Counted from the stretch's first letter, positions 9,550-21,623 are shown. The stretch is 64,000 nt of DNA from Candidatus Epulonipiscium sp. (GCA_012841565.1 DUUM01000428.1:1-64000); one strand, 5' to 3'. Notes: generated by a model not told the origin, from the letters alone. Translations and numbers: made by a program.

Positions 9550-9635
9550 TGCCGGAAACCGGGATCGAACCGGTACGGGGGTTAAGCCCCGCAGGATTTT
9601 AAGTCCTGTGCGTCTGCCAATTCCGCCACTCCGGC
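9550..9635 (-). tRNA. tRNA-Leu (anticodon UAA)
   Basis: An 86-nt cloverleaf on the minus strand. GCCGGAG at the 5' end pairs with the 3' TTCCGGC, the discriminator is A, the anticodon loop contains TAA, there is a long variable arm typical of class II tRNAs, and the T-loop GGTTCGATCC is intact. CCA is not encoded. It reads UUA leucine codons. Confidence 0.96.
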
Positions 9636-9661
9636 AAGGAATCTTTCTCTCAACTCTTATA

Positions 9662-9689
9662 ATTATACGTGTTTTTAAATAAAAGTCAA
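9662..9689 (-). promoter_or_regulatory. tRNA-Leu promoter
   Basis: TTGACT at 9689-9684 and TATAAT at 9667-9662, spacer 16, with the predicted start about 20 nt before the tRNA. The tRNA is thus an independent unit between lacZ and speA. Confidence 0.75.
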
Positions 9690-9698
9690 TAGAAATAA

Positions 9699-9735
9699 TA
9701 AATCTGATTGAAAATATATTCTTCAATCAGATTTA
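9699..9735 (-). terminator. lacZ terminator
   Basis: Perfect 14-bp stem, TAAATCTGATTGAA at 9699-9712 and its complement at 9722-9735, starting 14 bp past lacZ. The tail is T-rich but broken. Confidence 0.75.
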
Positions 9736-9748
9736 TATTTATTTCATC

Positions 9749-12829
<3,081 letters not shown>

Positions 12830-12837
12830 TTACTATT

Positions 12838-14133
12838 TTATAAGTACTCTGGCAACCAATCGCCATGTGCTTCTATTAATTCATCACACATATCTCGGAT
12901 TTCATCCATAGAGAGTTCCGATCCCGTATGAGGATCTAACATGGCTGCCATGTAAATTAACTCTCTATTCTTTGTAAGTGCTGCTTCTGCAGTTAATAGA
13001 TGAACGTTTATATTGGTTCGGTTAAGAGCCGCTAATTGTTGTGGTAAATCGCCTACATAACAAGGATTAATACCAGTACGATCAACCAAGCAAGGTACTT
13101 CGACTACCGCATCCTTAGGTAAATTAGTTATAAGCCCCGTATTTAGCACGTTCCCATGGATACGATACGGCACATCTGTTTCCATAGCCTCTAATATATA
13201 GGAGGCATATTCATGACTTCTTTTATGCTCAATATTGGTATCATTCACTAAAGTATCCTTCATGTCTTCCCACTTGCCAATTTGCTCTATGCAACGTCTT
13301 GGATATTCATCTAACGGTATATTCCATCTTTCAATTTGATCTGGGTACTTTGACTTAATAAAATACGGAACATACTCAGCACCATGCTCGCTTGACTCCG
13401 TTATATAATATCCAAACCGCTTCATCATTTCATAACGCACCATATCGCCATGAGGTCCTTCTTTTTCAGCTGCTCTTTTTTTAATTTCAGGATATAAGTC
13501 CACATTGTCCTTACTAACATCTAGTAGCCAAGCTTGATGGTTAATACCTGATATATGCCACTTAACCCCCTCAGGATCCATTTCTAAATCCTTAAATAAT
13601 CTAGGAATACAATCTTGCACACTATGACATAGCCCTACTGCCTTTATAGGGCTAGCCTGAAAAACAGCACTCATGATAATTGACATAGGATTTGTATAGT
13701 TTAAAAAAAGGGCATTAGGACACACTTCTTCCATATCTTTCAGAATATCTAATACAACAGGTATGGTACGTAGGCCTCTAAAGATTCCACCGATTCCTAA
13801 TGTATCTCCAATTGTTTGGCGTAAACCATATTTCTTAGGAATTTCAAAATCAGTGATGGTACAAGGATCATAACCACCCACTTGGATGGCATTCACCACA
13901 TAATTCGAATCCTTTAGAGCGTCTTTACGATTCGTGTATTTTTTTATGGTTGAATAATTACCACTATTTTTGTTAATATTATTAAGCATGTTATATGAAT
14001 CTTGAAGCCTAACAGGATCAATATCAAATAAAGCTATCTCCGATTCCCTCAGCGCTGGTGTCACCATACAATCTCCAAGCACATTTTTTGCAAATACAGT
14101 ACTTCCTGCTCCTATAAATGTAATTTTAGCCAC
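12838..14133 (-). CDS. melA: Alpha-galactosidase, GH4 family
   Basis: NAD+ and Mn2+ dependent alpha-galactosidase of the MelA type, releasing galactose from melibiose and raffinose-type sugars in the cytoplasm. The 431-residue protein opens with the dinucleotide fold [19 protein letters not shown] and has the metal ligands Cys in VGLCHSVQ and His in [12 protein letters not shown], hallmarks of GH4. First gene of melA-lacZ. Its promoter has TATACT at about 17 bp from a poor -35, which fits activation by the divergent AraC protein. Confidence 0.92.
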   Translation of the reverse strand: MAKITFIGAGSTVFAKNVLGDCMVTPALRESEIALFDIDPVRLQDSYNMLNNINKNSGNYSTIKKYTNRKDALKDSNYVVNAIQVGGYDPCTITDFEIPKKYGLRQTIGDTLGIGGIFRGLRTIPVVLDILKDMEEVCPNALFLNYTNPMSIIMSAVFQASPIKAVGLCHSVQDCIPRLFKDLEMDPEGVKWHISGINHQAWLLDVSKDNVDLYPEIKKRAAEKEGPHGDMVRYEMMKRFGYYITESSEHGAEYVPYFIKSKYPDQIERWNIPLDEYPRRCIEQIGKWEDMKDTLVNDTNIEHKRSHEYASYILEAMETDVPYRIHGNVLNTGLITNLPKDAVVEVPCLVDRTGINPCYVGDLPQQLAALNRTNINVHLLTAEAALTKNRELIYMAAMLDPHTGSELSMDEIRDMCDELIEAHGDWLPEYL

Positions 14134-14250
14134 TATTATCTCCTCTTTTCTTTTAATCTATTTTATATATCTAGTATAACAAATGTTTCGTTTTTATAAA
14201 TGGTATGGTACAATACTTACATGTCATAATGTGAGATAAGGAGTGATTAA

Positions 14251-15078
14251 GTGAATGAAAAATTATTATCATATATAGAGATTGAGCACCGTGATGGGGT
14301 AGATTTAAATATGTATCAATGTGGTATAGAACAATGTCATTCTAATCACGAAGTTGGACCATCTCTTCGAGATCATTATTTAATTCACTGTATATTAGAG
14401 GGTAGCGGAACCTTTTATATGGATGATGTAGAATACCGCCTTAACAAAGGTGATGGTTTTCTCATACCTCCTAATGTCATTACATACTACAAAGCAGACC
14501 ACGACACACCTTGGACATATGTTTGGGTTGGCTTCAATGGATTAAAGGCTGATACCTATTTACAGCGGGCAAATATGACACGGCAAAATCCAATATTTCA
14601 GCACCAAGGAGATCATCTAAAAATATATATTTTTCAAATGATGGACGTGGATACCTTTTCACCTTATAAAGATCTGCAATTACAAGGGTATTTGTTTTTA
14701 TTCATTTCGGAACTTGTGAAAAATGCGCCTAGTAATTCCTCTTCTAAACATACGACAACAGATCTGTACATTAGAGAAGCCATTACCTTTATAGAAAATA
14801 ATTACTCAAGGCCTATAAAAATCGCAGATATTGCACAGAATCTTTCAATTGATAGAAGTTATTTCTCTAATATATTTAAAAAGACCTTACAAAAAACGCC
14901 CCAAGAATTCCTTCTGGAATACCGTATGAATAAAGCGTGTGAACTGATGGCAACGCCGGAATTATCAATCAGCAATATAGCACTTTCTGTTGGTTATACA
15001 GATGCTTTTAACTTCTCAAAAATGTTTAAAAAAATTAAAGGTACCTCTCCTTCCGACTATCGTAAAACTATTCATTAA
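14251..15078 (+). CDS. AraC-family transcriptional regulator (MsmR/RafR-like)
   Basis: A 275-residue regulator with an N-terminal cupin sugar-sensing domain (about residues 20-150, YLIHCILEGSGTFYMDD) and two C-terminal helix-turn-helix motifs (about 175-275, ending NFSKMFKKIKGTSPSDYRK). GTG start with AAGGAG 7 nt upstream. Divergent from melA-lacZ across 117 bp, so it is the likely activator of those genes. A plus-strand TACAAT at about 14210 could be its -10. Confidence 0.88.
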   Translation: MNEKLLSYIEIEHRDGVDLNMYQCGIEQCHSNHEVGPSLRDHYLIHCILEGSGTFYMDDVEYRLNKGDGFLIPPNVITYYKADHDTPWTYVWVGFNGLKADTYLQRANMTRQNPIFQHQGDHLKIYIFQMMDVDTFSPYKDLQLQGYLFLFISELVKNAPSNSSSKHTTTDLYIREAITFIENNYSRPIKIADIAQNLSIDRSYFSNIFKKTLQKTPQEFLLEYRMNKACELMATPELSISNIALSVGYTDAFNFSKMFKKIKGTSPSDYRKTIH

Positions 15079-15117
15079 AAATGTCCTACACTATATTAAA
15101 TAGTAGTAGGACATTTT
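15078..15117. terminator. Terminator between araC gene and the DUF1540 gene
   Basis: Inverted repeat AAAATGTCCTAC (15078-15089) and GTAGGACATTTT (15106-15117) with T-rich ends on both strands; it overlaps the araC stop. It serves two convergent genes. Confidence 0.8.
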
Positions 15118-15129
15118 GCTTTTCATTCA

Positions 15130-15294
15130 TTATTTGACGACAAAACTACCACAGTCTGTAGACTCAACATGTGTAGCTTTTTCTTCGTTTTTCTCTACTT
15201 TAATCTTGTTTAATGTACAGTGCTCACTAGCTGAGTCATGAAATTTACATTCTTCAACTTCACATTCAATACTTGAGTTGATTTCCATAAACAT
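15130..15294 (-). CDS. DUF1540 small cysteine-rich protein
   Basis: A 54-residue protein with Cys11, Cys16, His19, Cys26 and Cys48 and the family ending STDCGSF. The spacing of Cys and His suggests a small metal site. DUF1540 proteins are common in clostridia, often as tandem copies, with no known function. Start ATG at 15294 with an AAGGTGG ribosome binding site; a second in-frame ATG at 15288 is possible. Confidence 0.85.
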   Translation of the reverse strand: MFMEINSSIECEVEECKFHDSASEHCTLNKIKVEKNEEKATHVESTDCGSFVVK

Positions 15295-15378
15295 AACACC
15301 ACCTTTTCATATTTTAAATCAATTACTCATTTAGTATGCCCTAAATGTCTGGTGATATACTTAGATTAAATTTTATTT

Positions 15379-15972
15379 TTATGCAAGCAGTGTGCTTTCT
15401 AGTAAGATCTTAATCCCTAAAAATATCAGTATTAATCCACCTGTAATATCTATCTTAGTTTTAAATTTAGGATCACATCCAATTTTGGCACCTATATAGG
15501 TTCCCCCAAAACAAAATAGAAATGTAATAACTGCAACGATTATGGCGGTCAATGAAATATTAAGCAGAGTCGTACCTAGAACCGAAAAGCTGACGCCTAT
15601 GGCTAATGCATCTATACTTGTAGCAATTGACAATGTTAGTAAGGTTCTGGTGCTATCTAGAGAGATATTACACCCACCCTCCTCTACAGAGTCATGGATC
15701 ATTTTACCACCTATTATCACTAGTAGGATAAAAGCTACCCAATGATCATAGGCTGATATAAAATCTTTAAAAGATAATCCAAATATCCATCCAGCTAATA
15801 TCATTATACCTTGAAAAAAACCAAAATACAGGGCAATCTTCATAGCTGTTGGCAGAGTTCTTCTGGTTATTCTACATGATAAACCACACGATATAGATAC
15901 TGCAAAAGCATCCATCGCTAAGCTAACTCCTGTTAATATCATGATTACAAAATTTATATCATTAGCACCCAT
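15379..15972 (-). CDS. mntP: Manganese efflux pump MntP
   Basis: Six-helix Mn2+ exporter of the MntP/YebN family, 197 residues, two homologous halves each with an acidic motif: SLAMDAFAVSISCGL near the N-terminus and SIATSIDALAIGVSFS in the second half. A longer frame begins at 15999, but GGAGGGG sits 4-5 nt before ATG at 15972. No yybP-ykoY manganese riboswitch was found in the short upstream region. Confidence 0.9.
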   Translation of the reverse strand: MGANDINFVIMILTGVSLAMDAFAVSISCGLSCRITRRTLPTAMKIALYFGFFQGIMILAGWIFGLSFKDFISAYDHWVAFILLVIIGGKMIHDSVEEGGCNISLDSTRTLLTLSIATSIDALAIGVSFSVLGTTLLNISLTAIIVAVITFLFCFGGTYIGAKIGCDPKFKTKIDITGGLILIFLGIKILLESTLLA

Positions 15973-16066
15973 AATTCCCCTCCAGAGCATTATCCTCATA
16001 TGTATCGACTTATTATTCTACACTATACCTATGGTTATAGCAATATTTTTCAATCTCCAACGCTTA

Positions 16067-16121
16067 ATTGTCAACCTCATTGTATTTTATTGTTGACAAT
16101 AGGCCTATGATTAATTATAAT
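16067..16121 (+). promoter_or_regulatory. bioY promoter overlapped by a BirA (biotin repressor) operator
   Basis: Perfect 9-bp arms ATTGTCAAC (16067-16075) and GTTGACAAT (16092-16100), 16 bp apart, matching the Firmicute BirA box. The right arm contains the -35 TTGACA (16093-16098), and TATAAT lies at 16116-16121, spacer 17. BirA-biotinyl-AMP bound here would cover the -35 and shut off bioY when biotin is sufficient. Confidence 0.85.
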
Positions 16122-16178
16122 ATTGTTAGTATACTACTTAGTTTTAATAATATTCAAGTTATATTGGAGGATAAAATT

Positions 16179-16742
16179 ATGAAGGTTAAAGATTTAGTAC
16201 TTGTTTCTTTATTTGCAGCAATGATGTGTATCTTTTCTATTATGCGTATCCCACTCCCTACCCCCGTTCCTTTTACATTGCAAATTTTCGGTGTTGCTAT
16301 AACAGGCGCTTTACTAGGCGGATACCTAGGGGCTATGGCTTTGATTATATACACACTACTAGGCGCTATTGGCCTCCCTGTTTTTTCAGGTATGACCGGT
16401 GGCGTGCAAGTTCTAGTGGGCCCAACAGGCGGATATATCTTCGGGTTTGTTATTGCAGCATTTGTCATTGGATTTTGCATGAACTCTTATGTATATAAAA
16501 GTTCAAATCCCATAGCCCGATTTATTAGCACCTTTTTAGTAATGACCTTAGGGCTTATAATTTGTTACTTCATTGGAACAATACAACTAAAGTTTGTTAC
16601 TGGTCTCCCTTGGCCAAAAGCTATGGCCGCGGGGGTACTTCCTTTTATAATGTTAGATTTGCTTAAAATGGTGTTTGCTACTGTGTCAGTACACTTTATT
16701 TATCCTAGCCTCGTTAAAGCTAATTTGGTCGTTCCTAAATAA
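16179..16742 (+). CDS. bioY: Biotin ECF transporter substrate-binding component BioY
   Basis: S-component that captures biotin and joins the shared ECF energy-coupling module. 187 residues, six membrane helices, family motifs VPFTLQIFGVAITGALLGG and GPTGGYIFGF. The frame stays open back to 16068, but that would begin upstream of the promoter; GGAGG lies 8 nt before ATG at 16179. No biotin synthesis genes are in the window, so this is import only here. Confidence 0.93.
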   Translation: MKVKDLVLVSLFAAMMCIFSIMRIPLPTPVPFTLQIFGVAITGALLGGYLGAMALIIYTLLGAIGLPVFSGMTGGVQVLVGPTGGYIFGFVIAAFVIGFCMNSYVYKSSNPIARFISTFLVMTLGLIICYFIGTIQLKFVTGLPWPKAMAAGVLPFIMLDLLKMVFATVSVHFIYPSLVKANLVVPK

Positions 16743-16746
16743 ACAC

Positions 16747-16781
16747 AAAAAACCTCTTCTTATTATAGAAGAGGTTTTTTT
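16747..16781 (+). terminator. bioY terminator
   Basis: Perfect 14-bp stem, AAAAAACCTCTTCT (16747-16760) and its complement (16767-16780), six-base loop and T-run. Confidence 0.9.
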
Positions 16782-16826
16782 AATATCTTATTCTTTTACT
16801 GCCCCTGCCGAAATACCTTCTACTTC

Positions 16827-17936
16827 TTAATTAGCACGCGTTAAATATTCAGCTAATAATAATTTTACAACCCCATTATAGCTTTGCACGCCCGCCCCCT
16901 GATTATTTGCCTTCAGATAATTATCATTTAAAGTTGTGGCTACTTCTTCAGCCTTTCCTTCTCTTGATTTCCAGTAGTCATATTCATCGTTCATATCTCG
17001 CTTTACAGCATCACTAATCTTCAAGGTAACCTGGCTATATAATACTTGATCTTGCTTATGCATATCACCCAGCAAATACTGAAGCGCTAGATAATAGCCC
17101 GAATACTGAAATTCTGGATGAGGGCTATTTGTGCACGCCATATAGGCGATAAGGTTCGCTTCATCTTCCCTAGCAAATCCCCGTTGGTGTCCCATTTCAT
17201 GACTCATGGTTGCTGGAATATTGGCATGTGGTATGTCTATATTCACATTAGGCTCTACGGTATAAGGAAAATAAATCCCTGTGATTCCTGTATAACTCAT
17301 CCATTTAGAAATCTTTAAAGGCTTGGCTTTGCCGTAGTTACCCCCTAAATTTCTCTCTCCTACATAATAATTTTCAAATCCATCTTCCGCTTTTTTCCCT
17401 AGGGTCTTAAAATCCTCCTCTATAAAAAATATACCTTCTTCGTTTTCATTCAAGCCAATCCTAACTTCATTTGCTTTGGCAATAACTTCAAGGGTAAGAT
17501 TTTCTAAATCTTTAAGAGTTGCTGATTCTACACTCATTTCAGCTAAGGTCATATAATCTTGTCTAAAATAATTAAATCCCCAAATAAAATAAAATAATAT
17601 GTATGCCAAACCTAGTACCCTTATTACAACATGAAATATCTTTTTAGCATTTTTAATGACTATTCCTGGCTTTATTAAAGCATATAAAGTGCCCATGATA
17701 ATGATAACAATTAAGGTAAATACTAAAATTTCTCCTATTGCAAATGGCAGCAGACCTGTAACAGATCCTATTTTCTTTATAATAAAAGGATATAAATAAG
17801 ACGAATATATCTGTTCAACCTTTTCTGGATTATCTTTTCCTAATAAGGTTAAAACCCATGTTAATAGAGCTAAAACCATAACAACTGCTGTATACTTCCA
17901 ACTTGTACTACTGTGCTTTTTGTCTTTAGTCTCCAT
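16827..17936 (-). CDS. DUF3810 membrane protein with zinc-protease motif
   Basis: A 369-residue protein of the DUF3810 family. Three membrane helices occupy about residues 14-120; the extracytoplasmic remainder carries MSHEMGHQRGFAREDEAN, an HExxH metallopeptidase motif with a downstream Glu. Substrate unknown. The frame opens at TTG (17957), but GGGG sits about 6 nt before ATG at 17936, which is preferred. Stands alone between bioY (convergent) and the ribosomal protein operon. Confidence 0.8.
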   Translation of the reverse strand: METKDKKHSSTSWKYTAVVMVLALLTWVLTLLGKDNPEKVEQIYSSYLYPFIIKKIGSVTGLLPFAIGEILVFTLIVIIIMGTLYALIKPGIVIKNAKKIFHVVIRVLGLAYILFYFIWGFNYFRQDYMTLAEMSVESATLKDLENLTLEVIAKANEVRIGLNENEEGIFFIEEDFKTLGKKAEDGFENYYVGERNLGGNYGKAKPLKISKWMSYTGITGIYFPYTVEPNVNIDIPHANIPATMSHEMGHQRGFAREDEANLIAYMACTNSPHPEFQYSGYYLALQYLLGDMHKQDQVLYSQVTLKISDAVKRDMNDEYDYWKSREGKAEEVATTLNDNYLKANNQGAGVQSYNGVVKLLLAEYLTRAN

Positions 17937-18056
17937 TTTATCCCCCTTTTCATGCAAATATTAAGCCCTTCACTTTATTATACTGTTTTTCTCTCTATTA
18001 GTCATTACCCCCCTCCCCTTATCCGGCAAGTAAATAATGGCATATGATTTTTTCGT

Positions 18057-18091
18057 ATAAAAAAATCCTAAGACATTACGTCCTAGGATTT
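18057..18091 (-). terminator. infC-rpmI-rplT operon terminator
   Basis: Minus-strand hairpin with arms AAATCCTA (18063-18070) and TAGGATTT (18084-18091) extended by inner pairs, followed by a run of T. It lies 18 bp past rplT. Confidence 0.85.
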
Positions 18092-18108
18092 CATATAATT
18101 ATGTGTTA

Positions 18109-18462
18109 TTATACGTTTGCTTTTGCTGTTTCTACTAACTTAGCAAATGCATTTGCATCATTAATTGCAAGATCAGCTAACATTTTTCTGTTGATGTTGA
18201 TATTTGCAACTTTAAGTCCGTTCATGAAACAGCTATATGACATGCCGTTAATTCTTGCTGCCGCATTAATACGTGTAATCCATAGGCTTCTAAACTCACG
18301 TTTTCTAAGTTTTCTACCTACGTATGCATAATCTAATGATTTCATGACAGCTTGTTTAGCTGTTTTAAATTGTTTAGATTTCGCACCTCTATACCCTTTT
18401 GCTAGCTTTAAAACTCTATTATGTCTTTTTCTACTGCTTGTTCCACCTTTAACTCTTGCCAT
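18109..18462 (-). CDS. rplT: 50S ribosomal protein L20
   Basis: Binds 23S rRNA early in 50S assembly and, in Firmicutes and E. coli, represses its own operon by binding the leader. The 117-residue, very basic protein begins [20 protein letters not shown], the usual L20 start. 21 bp after rpmI with AGGAGG at its start. Confidence 0.98.
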   Translation of the reverse strand: MARVKGGTSSRKRHNRVLKLAKGYRGAKSKQFKTAKQAVMKSLDYAYVGRKLRKREFRSLWITRINAAARINGMSYSCFMNGLKVANININRKMLADLAINDANAFAKLVETAKANV

Positions 18463-18483
18463 GGTATGGGCCTCCTATTCTTC

Positions 18484-18681
18484 TTATAAGTATGGTAATA
18501 AACGCTTCATTTGTTTTTCATTTGTTACATCAACGATTCCAGATTTACGCAGGTTACGTTTTCTCTTTTGGGATTTCTTCCCTAAAATATGACTCATACC
18601 AGCTTTATTTCTTTTTAATTTTCCTGTTCCTGTAACTTTAAAACGCTTTGCAGCTGCTCTATTTGTTTTTAACTTAGGCAT
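18484..18681 (-). CDS. rpmI: 50S ribosomal protein L35
   Basis: A 65-residue basic protein starting [20 protein letters not shown], diagnostic for L35. Middle gene of infC-rpmI-rplT, preceded by AAGGAGG. Confidence 0.98.
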   Translation of the reverse strand: MPKLKTNRAAAKRFKVTGTGKLKRNKAGMSHILGKKSQKRKRNLRKSGIVDVTNEKQMKRLLPYL

Positions 18682-18736
18682 CCTATGTTCCTCCTTGTTG
18701 TTATCTTAAAATATATATCCATCTATGGAAATCACT

Positions 18737-19243
18737 TTACTTTGGTGCTACCATTATAACCATGCTTCTACCTTCGAATCTTGGCCTTTGCTCGATATCT
18801 CCAAATTCTTCAAGAATCTTAGCAGCCTCTTCAAGTAGTGTTCTTCCACTTTGCGTGTGCATCATTTCACGTCCTCTAAACATTACGGAAACTTTTACTT
18901 TGTCTCCTGCTTTAAGGAACTTTTCTGCATTACGCAGTTTAGTATCAAAGTCATGTTTTTCAATGCTTGCTGAAAATCTAACTTCCTTAACACTAATGGT
19001 TTTTTGTTTCTTTCGAGCTTCTTTTTCCCTTTTTGCAATATCAAATTTGTGTTTACCGAAGTCCATAATTTTACACACTGGTGGCTTTGCTTTTGGTGCA
19101 ATCATAACCAAATCAACACCTGCCTCAGTTGCTAATCTTTGAGCCTCTTCTAGTGCCGTAACACCTATTTGCTCACCTTCTAAACCAACTAATCTGACTT
19201 CCTTTTCGCGAATTTGCTCGTTTATCAATACGCCTTTAATAAT
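18737..19243 (-). CDS. infC: Translation initiation factor IF-3, probable AUU start
   Basis: Keeps 30S subunits free and checks the start codon and initiator tRNA. N-domain (INEQIREKEVRLVGLEGEQIG), basic linker (KREKEARKKQK) and C-domain are all present. The frame opens at a GTG (19249) that lies inside the AGGAGG ribosome binding site and so cannot be the start. Two consecutive ATT codons at 19243 and 19240 lie 5 and 8 nt from AGGAGG. AUU starts are the known autoregulatory device of infC, so one of these is used; 19243 is listed. Confidence 0.93.
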   Translation of the reverse strand: MIKGVLINEQIREKEVRLVGLEGEQIGVTALEEAQRLATEAGVDLVMIAPKAKPPVCKIMDFGKHKFDIAKREKEARKKQKTISVKEVRFSASIEKHDFDTKLRNAEKFLKAGDKVKVSVMFRGREMMHTQSGRTLLEEAAKILEEFGDIEQRPRFEGRSMVIMVAPK

Positions 19244-19249
19244 GGGCAC

Positions 19250-19492
19250 CTCCTATAATTTGTTTACCATTCATAGATATATAACTGAATCACCTGAGGT
19301 GATTGTTATCCGCTTCTCAACGCTTATTATGACATCAAAAAAGTGGATAGAATAATTCTATCCACTTTGTAAACATCGCTATAAATACATATGCATCTCT
19401 ACACACGTCTATAATCAATATTGTTCTTAACCATACGAACATCATCGTTGTAAGGTGAGAAGTGGATACCTCTACTTATTTATTGTTTAACC
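19250..19492 (-). ncRNA. infC-rpmI-rplT leader (L20-type attenuator)
   Basis: A leader of about 240 nt between promoter and infC. It holds an intrinsic terminator with a 13-bp stem (AAAGTGGATAGAA and its complement, 19340-19368) and T-run (19342-19337). A segment near the 5' end, TATCCACTT at 19468-19460 on the minus strand, is complementary over 9 bp to the terminator's 5' arm (19367-19359), giving a competing antiterminator. A further hairpin, AATCACCT/AGGTGATT, lies near the start site. This fits the Firmicute L20 leader, where L20 favours termination. Confidence 0.85.
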
Positions 19493-19498
19493 TTTACT

Positions 19499-19527
19499 AT
19501 CATATCACCTTAAGGCCCTGTTGTCAA
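19499..19527 (-). promoter_or_regulatory. infC operon promoter
   Basis: TTGACA at 19527-19522 and TATGAT at 19504-19499, spacer 17, in the gap after thrS. The predicted start is near 19492. Confidence 0.8.
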
Positions 19528-19554
19528 ACTTATTTCACTTCTATATTGAGCTTC

Positions 19555-21498
19555 CTATTCAGATTTTGTTTCAGCCTCTAACTCATCTGCTAAATAATTA
19601 TACTTTGTTTCGATTTCGTTTTTGATACGCTCAACAAGAGCATCTAAATCCATTGCACCTTCATCACCTTTACGGCTTCTTACGGATACTTTGTTATCAT
19701 CTTGCTCTTGCTGACCAACCACAAGTATATAAGGCACTCTTTCATTTCTGGCACTACGAATCTTATAGCCTATTTTTTCTGCTCTATTGTCTATTTCTAC
19801 ATCTATACCTGCATCTTCAAGTCTTCTGACAACTTCTTCTGCATAGTCCTGATATTTTTCAGAAATCGGTAAAATCTTAGCTTTAACTGGGGCTAACCAC
19901 ACTGGGAATGCACCTGCAAAGTGTTCTATTAAGATACCAATAAAACGCTCAATACTTCCAAATACAACTCTATGAACCATAACAGGCCTATGTTTATTAC
20001 CATCTGCACCTGTATATTCAAGTTCAAAACGCTCTGGTAATTGGAAATCTAATTGGATTGTTCCACACTGCCAAGTTCTTCCGATACAATCTTCTAAATG
20101 AAAGTCTAACTTAGGACCATAAAATGCTCCGTCACCTTCATTAATAATATAATCATATCCAAGTTCTTCTATTGCTTCACGAAGCGCATTAATTGCCATA
20201 TCCCAATCTTCATCTGATCCCATGCTATTTTCTGGTTTTGTAGAAAGTTCAATGTGATATTTAAACCCAAATGTTTTATATACTTCATCAATAAGCTTTA
20301 CAACACCCTTAACTTCATCTTTAATTTGCTCTGGCAACATAAATATATGGGCATCATCTTGGGTAAAGTTACGAACCCTCATAAGGCCATGTAATGCCCC
20401 TGATAATTCATGCCTATGGACAAGACCTAGTTCCCCCATACGAATCGGTAGATCTTTGTAAGAATGTTTTTTTGTTTTATAGGCTAAAATACCGCCTGGG
20501 CAGTTCATTGGTTTAATAGCAAAATCCATGTCATCAATAACTGTTGTATACATATTTTCTCTATAATTTGCCCAGTGTCCGCTTGTTATCCATAATTCCT
20601 TATTTAAAATAATAGGTGTGGATATTTCTACGTAACCTGCTTTTTTATGAATCTTTCTCCAGTAGTTAGTGAGGGTGTTGCGAAGCTCCATTCCCTTAGG
20701 CAAGAAAAATGGGAAACCTGGTCCTTCATCTAATAAAGCAAATAACTCTAGTTCTTTACCTAATTTACGATGATCACGCTTCTTTGCTTCTTCTAGTTTT
20801 TCTAAGTGCTCTGTAAGCTCTGTTTTTTTAGGAAATGCTGTTGCATAAATACGAGAAAGCATTTTATTTTTCTCGCTACCTCTCCAATAAGCGCCTGCTG
20901 CTGAAAGAATCTTCATCGCTTTTACTGGCTTTGTACTCATCAAATGTGGCCCTGCACACAGATCAACAAAATCCCCTTGTTGGTAAAAAGAAATTACTTC
21001 ATCTTCTGGTAAATCATTAATTAATTCTACTTTATATGGCTCATCTTTTTCTTCCATCAATTTAATTGCTTCATCTCTTGGAAGTGTAAAAGTTGTGATC
21101 TCTAAATTTGATTTAACTATTTTTTTCATCTCTGCTTCTATTGCATCAAAGTCTTCTTCTGTAAATGGACGCTCATGATCAAAGTCATAATAAAATCCGT
21201 TGTCAATGGCTGGTCCTATTGCTAATTTTGCGCTCGGAAAAAGTGTCTGAACAGCTTGAGCTAAAATATGAGATCCAGTATGTCTAAAGGCTTCTTGTCC
21301 TTCTTTATCATTAAATGTTAAGATTTCTAGGTCACTATCTTCATTAACTACCGTACGAAGATCCACCTTTTCACCGTTTAGTTTGCCTGCACATGCAACA
21401 CGAGCAAGTCCAGCACTTATATCTTGTGCAATATCAAGTACACTCATGCCTTTATCGTATTCTTTCACGATACCATCTTTTAATGTTATTTTTATCAT
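19555..21498 (-). CDS. thrS: Threonyl-tRNA synthetase
   Basis: Charges tRNA-Thr. The 647-residue enzyme has the N-terminal TGS domain (about 1-62), the SAD editing domain with HTGSHIL and CAGPH, the class II catalytic core with zinc-site Cys in KPMNCPGG, motif 2 VHRHELSGALHGL and motif 3 HRVVFGSIERFIG, and a C-terminal anticodon domain. AAGGAGG precedes the ATG. No T-box is visible in its 90-nt leader, unlike many Firmicute thrS genes. Confidence 0.98.
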   Translation of the reverse strand: MIKITLKDGIVKEYDKGMSVLDIAQDISAGLARVACAGKLNGEKVDLRTVVNEDSDLEILTFNDKEGQEAFRHTGSHILAQAVQTLFPSAKLAIGPAIDNGFYYDFDHERPFTEEDFDAIEAEMKKIVKSNLEITTFTLPRDEAIKLMEEKDEPYKVELINDLPEDEVISFYQQGDFVDLCAGPHLMSTKPVKAMKILSAAGAYWRGSEKNKMLSRIYATAFPKKTELTEHLEKLEEAKKRDHRKLGKELELFALLDEGPGFPFFLPKGMELRNTLTNYWRKIHKKAGYVEISTPIILNKELWITSGHWANYRENMYTTVIDDMDFAIKPMNCPGGILAYKTKKHSYKDLPIRMGELGLVHRHELSGALHGLMRVRNFTQDDAHIFMLPEQIKDEVKGVVKLIDEVYKTFGFKYHIELSTKPENSMGSDEDWDMAINALREAIEELGYDYIINEGDGAFYGPKLDFHLEDCIGRTWQCGTIQLDFQLPERFELEYTGADGNKHRPVMVHRVVFGSIERFIGILIEHFAGAFPVWLAPVKAKILPISEKYQDYAEEVVRRLEDAGIDVEIDNRAEKIGYKIRSARNERVPYILVVGQQEQDDNKVSVRSRKGDEGAMDLDALVERIKNEIETKYNYLADELEAETKSE

Positions 21499-21534
21499 TC
21501 TACTTCCTCCTTACTAAAATTTTAATATAACAAA

Positions 21535-21573
21535 ATTCTCTCATCCCTCCAAAACAAGAAAGGATGAGAGAAT
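21535..21573 (-). terminator. Hairpin in the thrS leader
   Basis: Perfect 12-bp stem, ATTCTCTCATCC (21535-21546) and its complement (21562-21573), followed on the minus strand by a short interrupted T-tract. It lies 32 bp past ytxC but downstream of the thrS promoter, so it would act on both transcripts. It could be the ytxC terminator, a thrS attenuator, or an mRNA-stabilising 5' hairpin. Confidence 0.65.
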
Positions 21574-21594
21574 ATATACTTTATTATTAAACTT

Positions 21595-21623
21595 ATTGTA
21601 TACTATAGTTTTTTTTGTGTCAA
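21595..21623 (-). promoter_or_regulatory. thrS promoter inside the 3' end of ytxC
   Basis: TTGACA at 21623-21618 and TACAAT at 21600-21595, spacer 17. The -35 uses the last codons of ytxC. Confidence 0.75.

Noticed and set aside
9517..9726. A 69-residue minus-strand frame
   Set aside because: It reads straight through tRNA-Leu and its terminator.
15973..16066. yybP-ykoY manganese riboswitch for mntP
   Set aside because: Upstream space is about 95 bp, shared with the bioY operator, and no conserved loop sequence is present.
16068..16178. N-terminal extension of BioY
   Set aside because: It would be translated from DNA upstream of the -10, and a proper ribosome binding site precedes 16179.
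21499..21602. T-box riboswitch before thrS
   Set aside because: No TGGNACCGCG-like T-box sequence or specifier stem; the leader is only about 90 nt and holds one hairpin.
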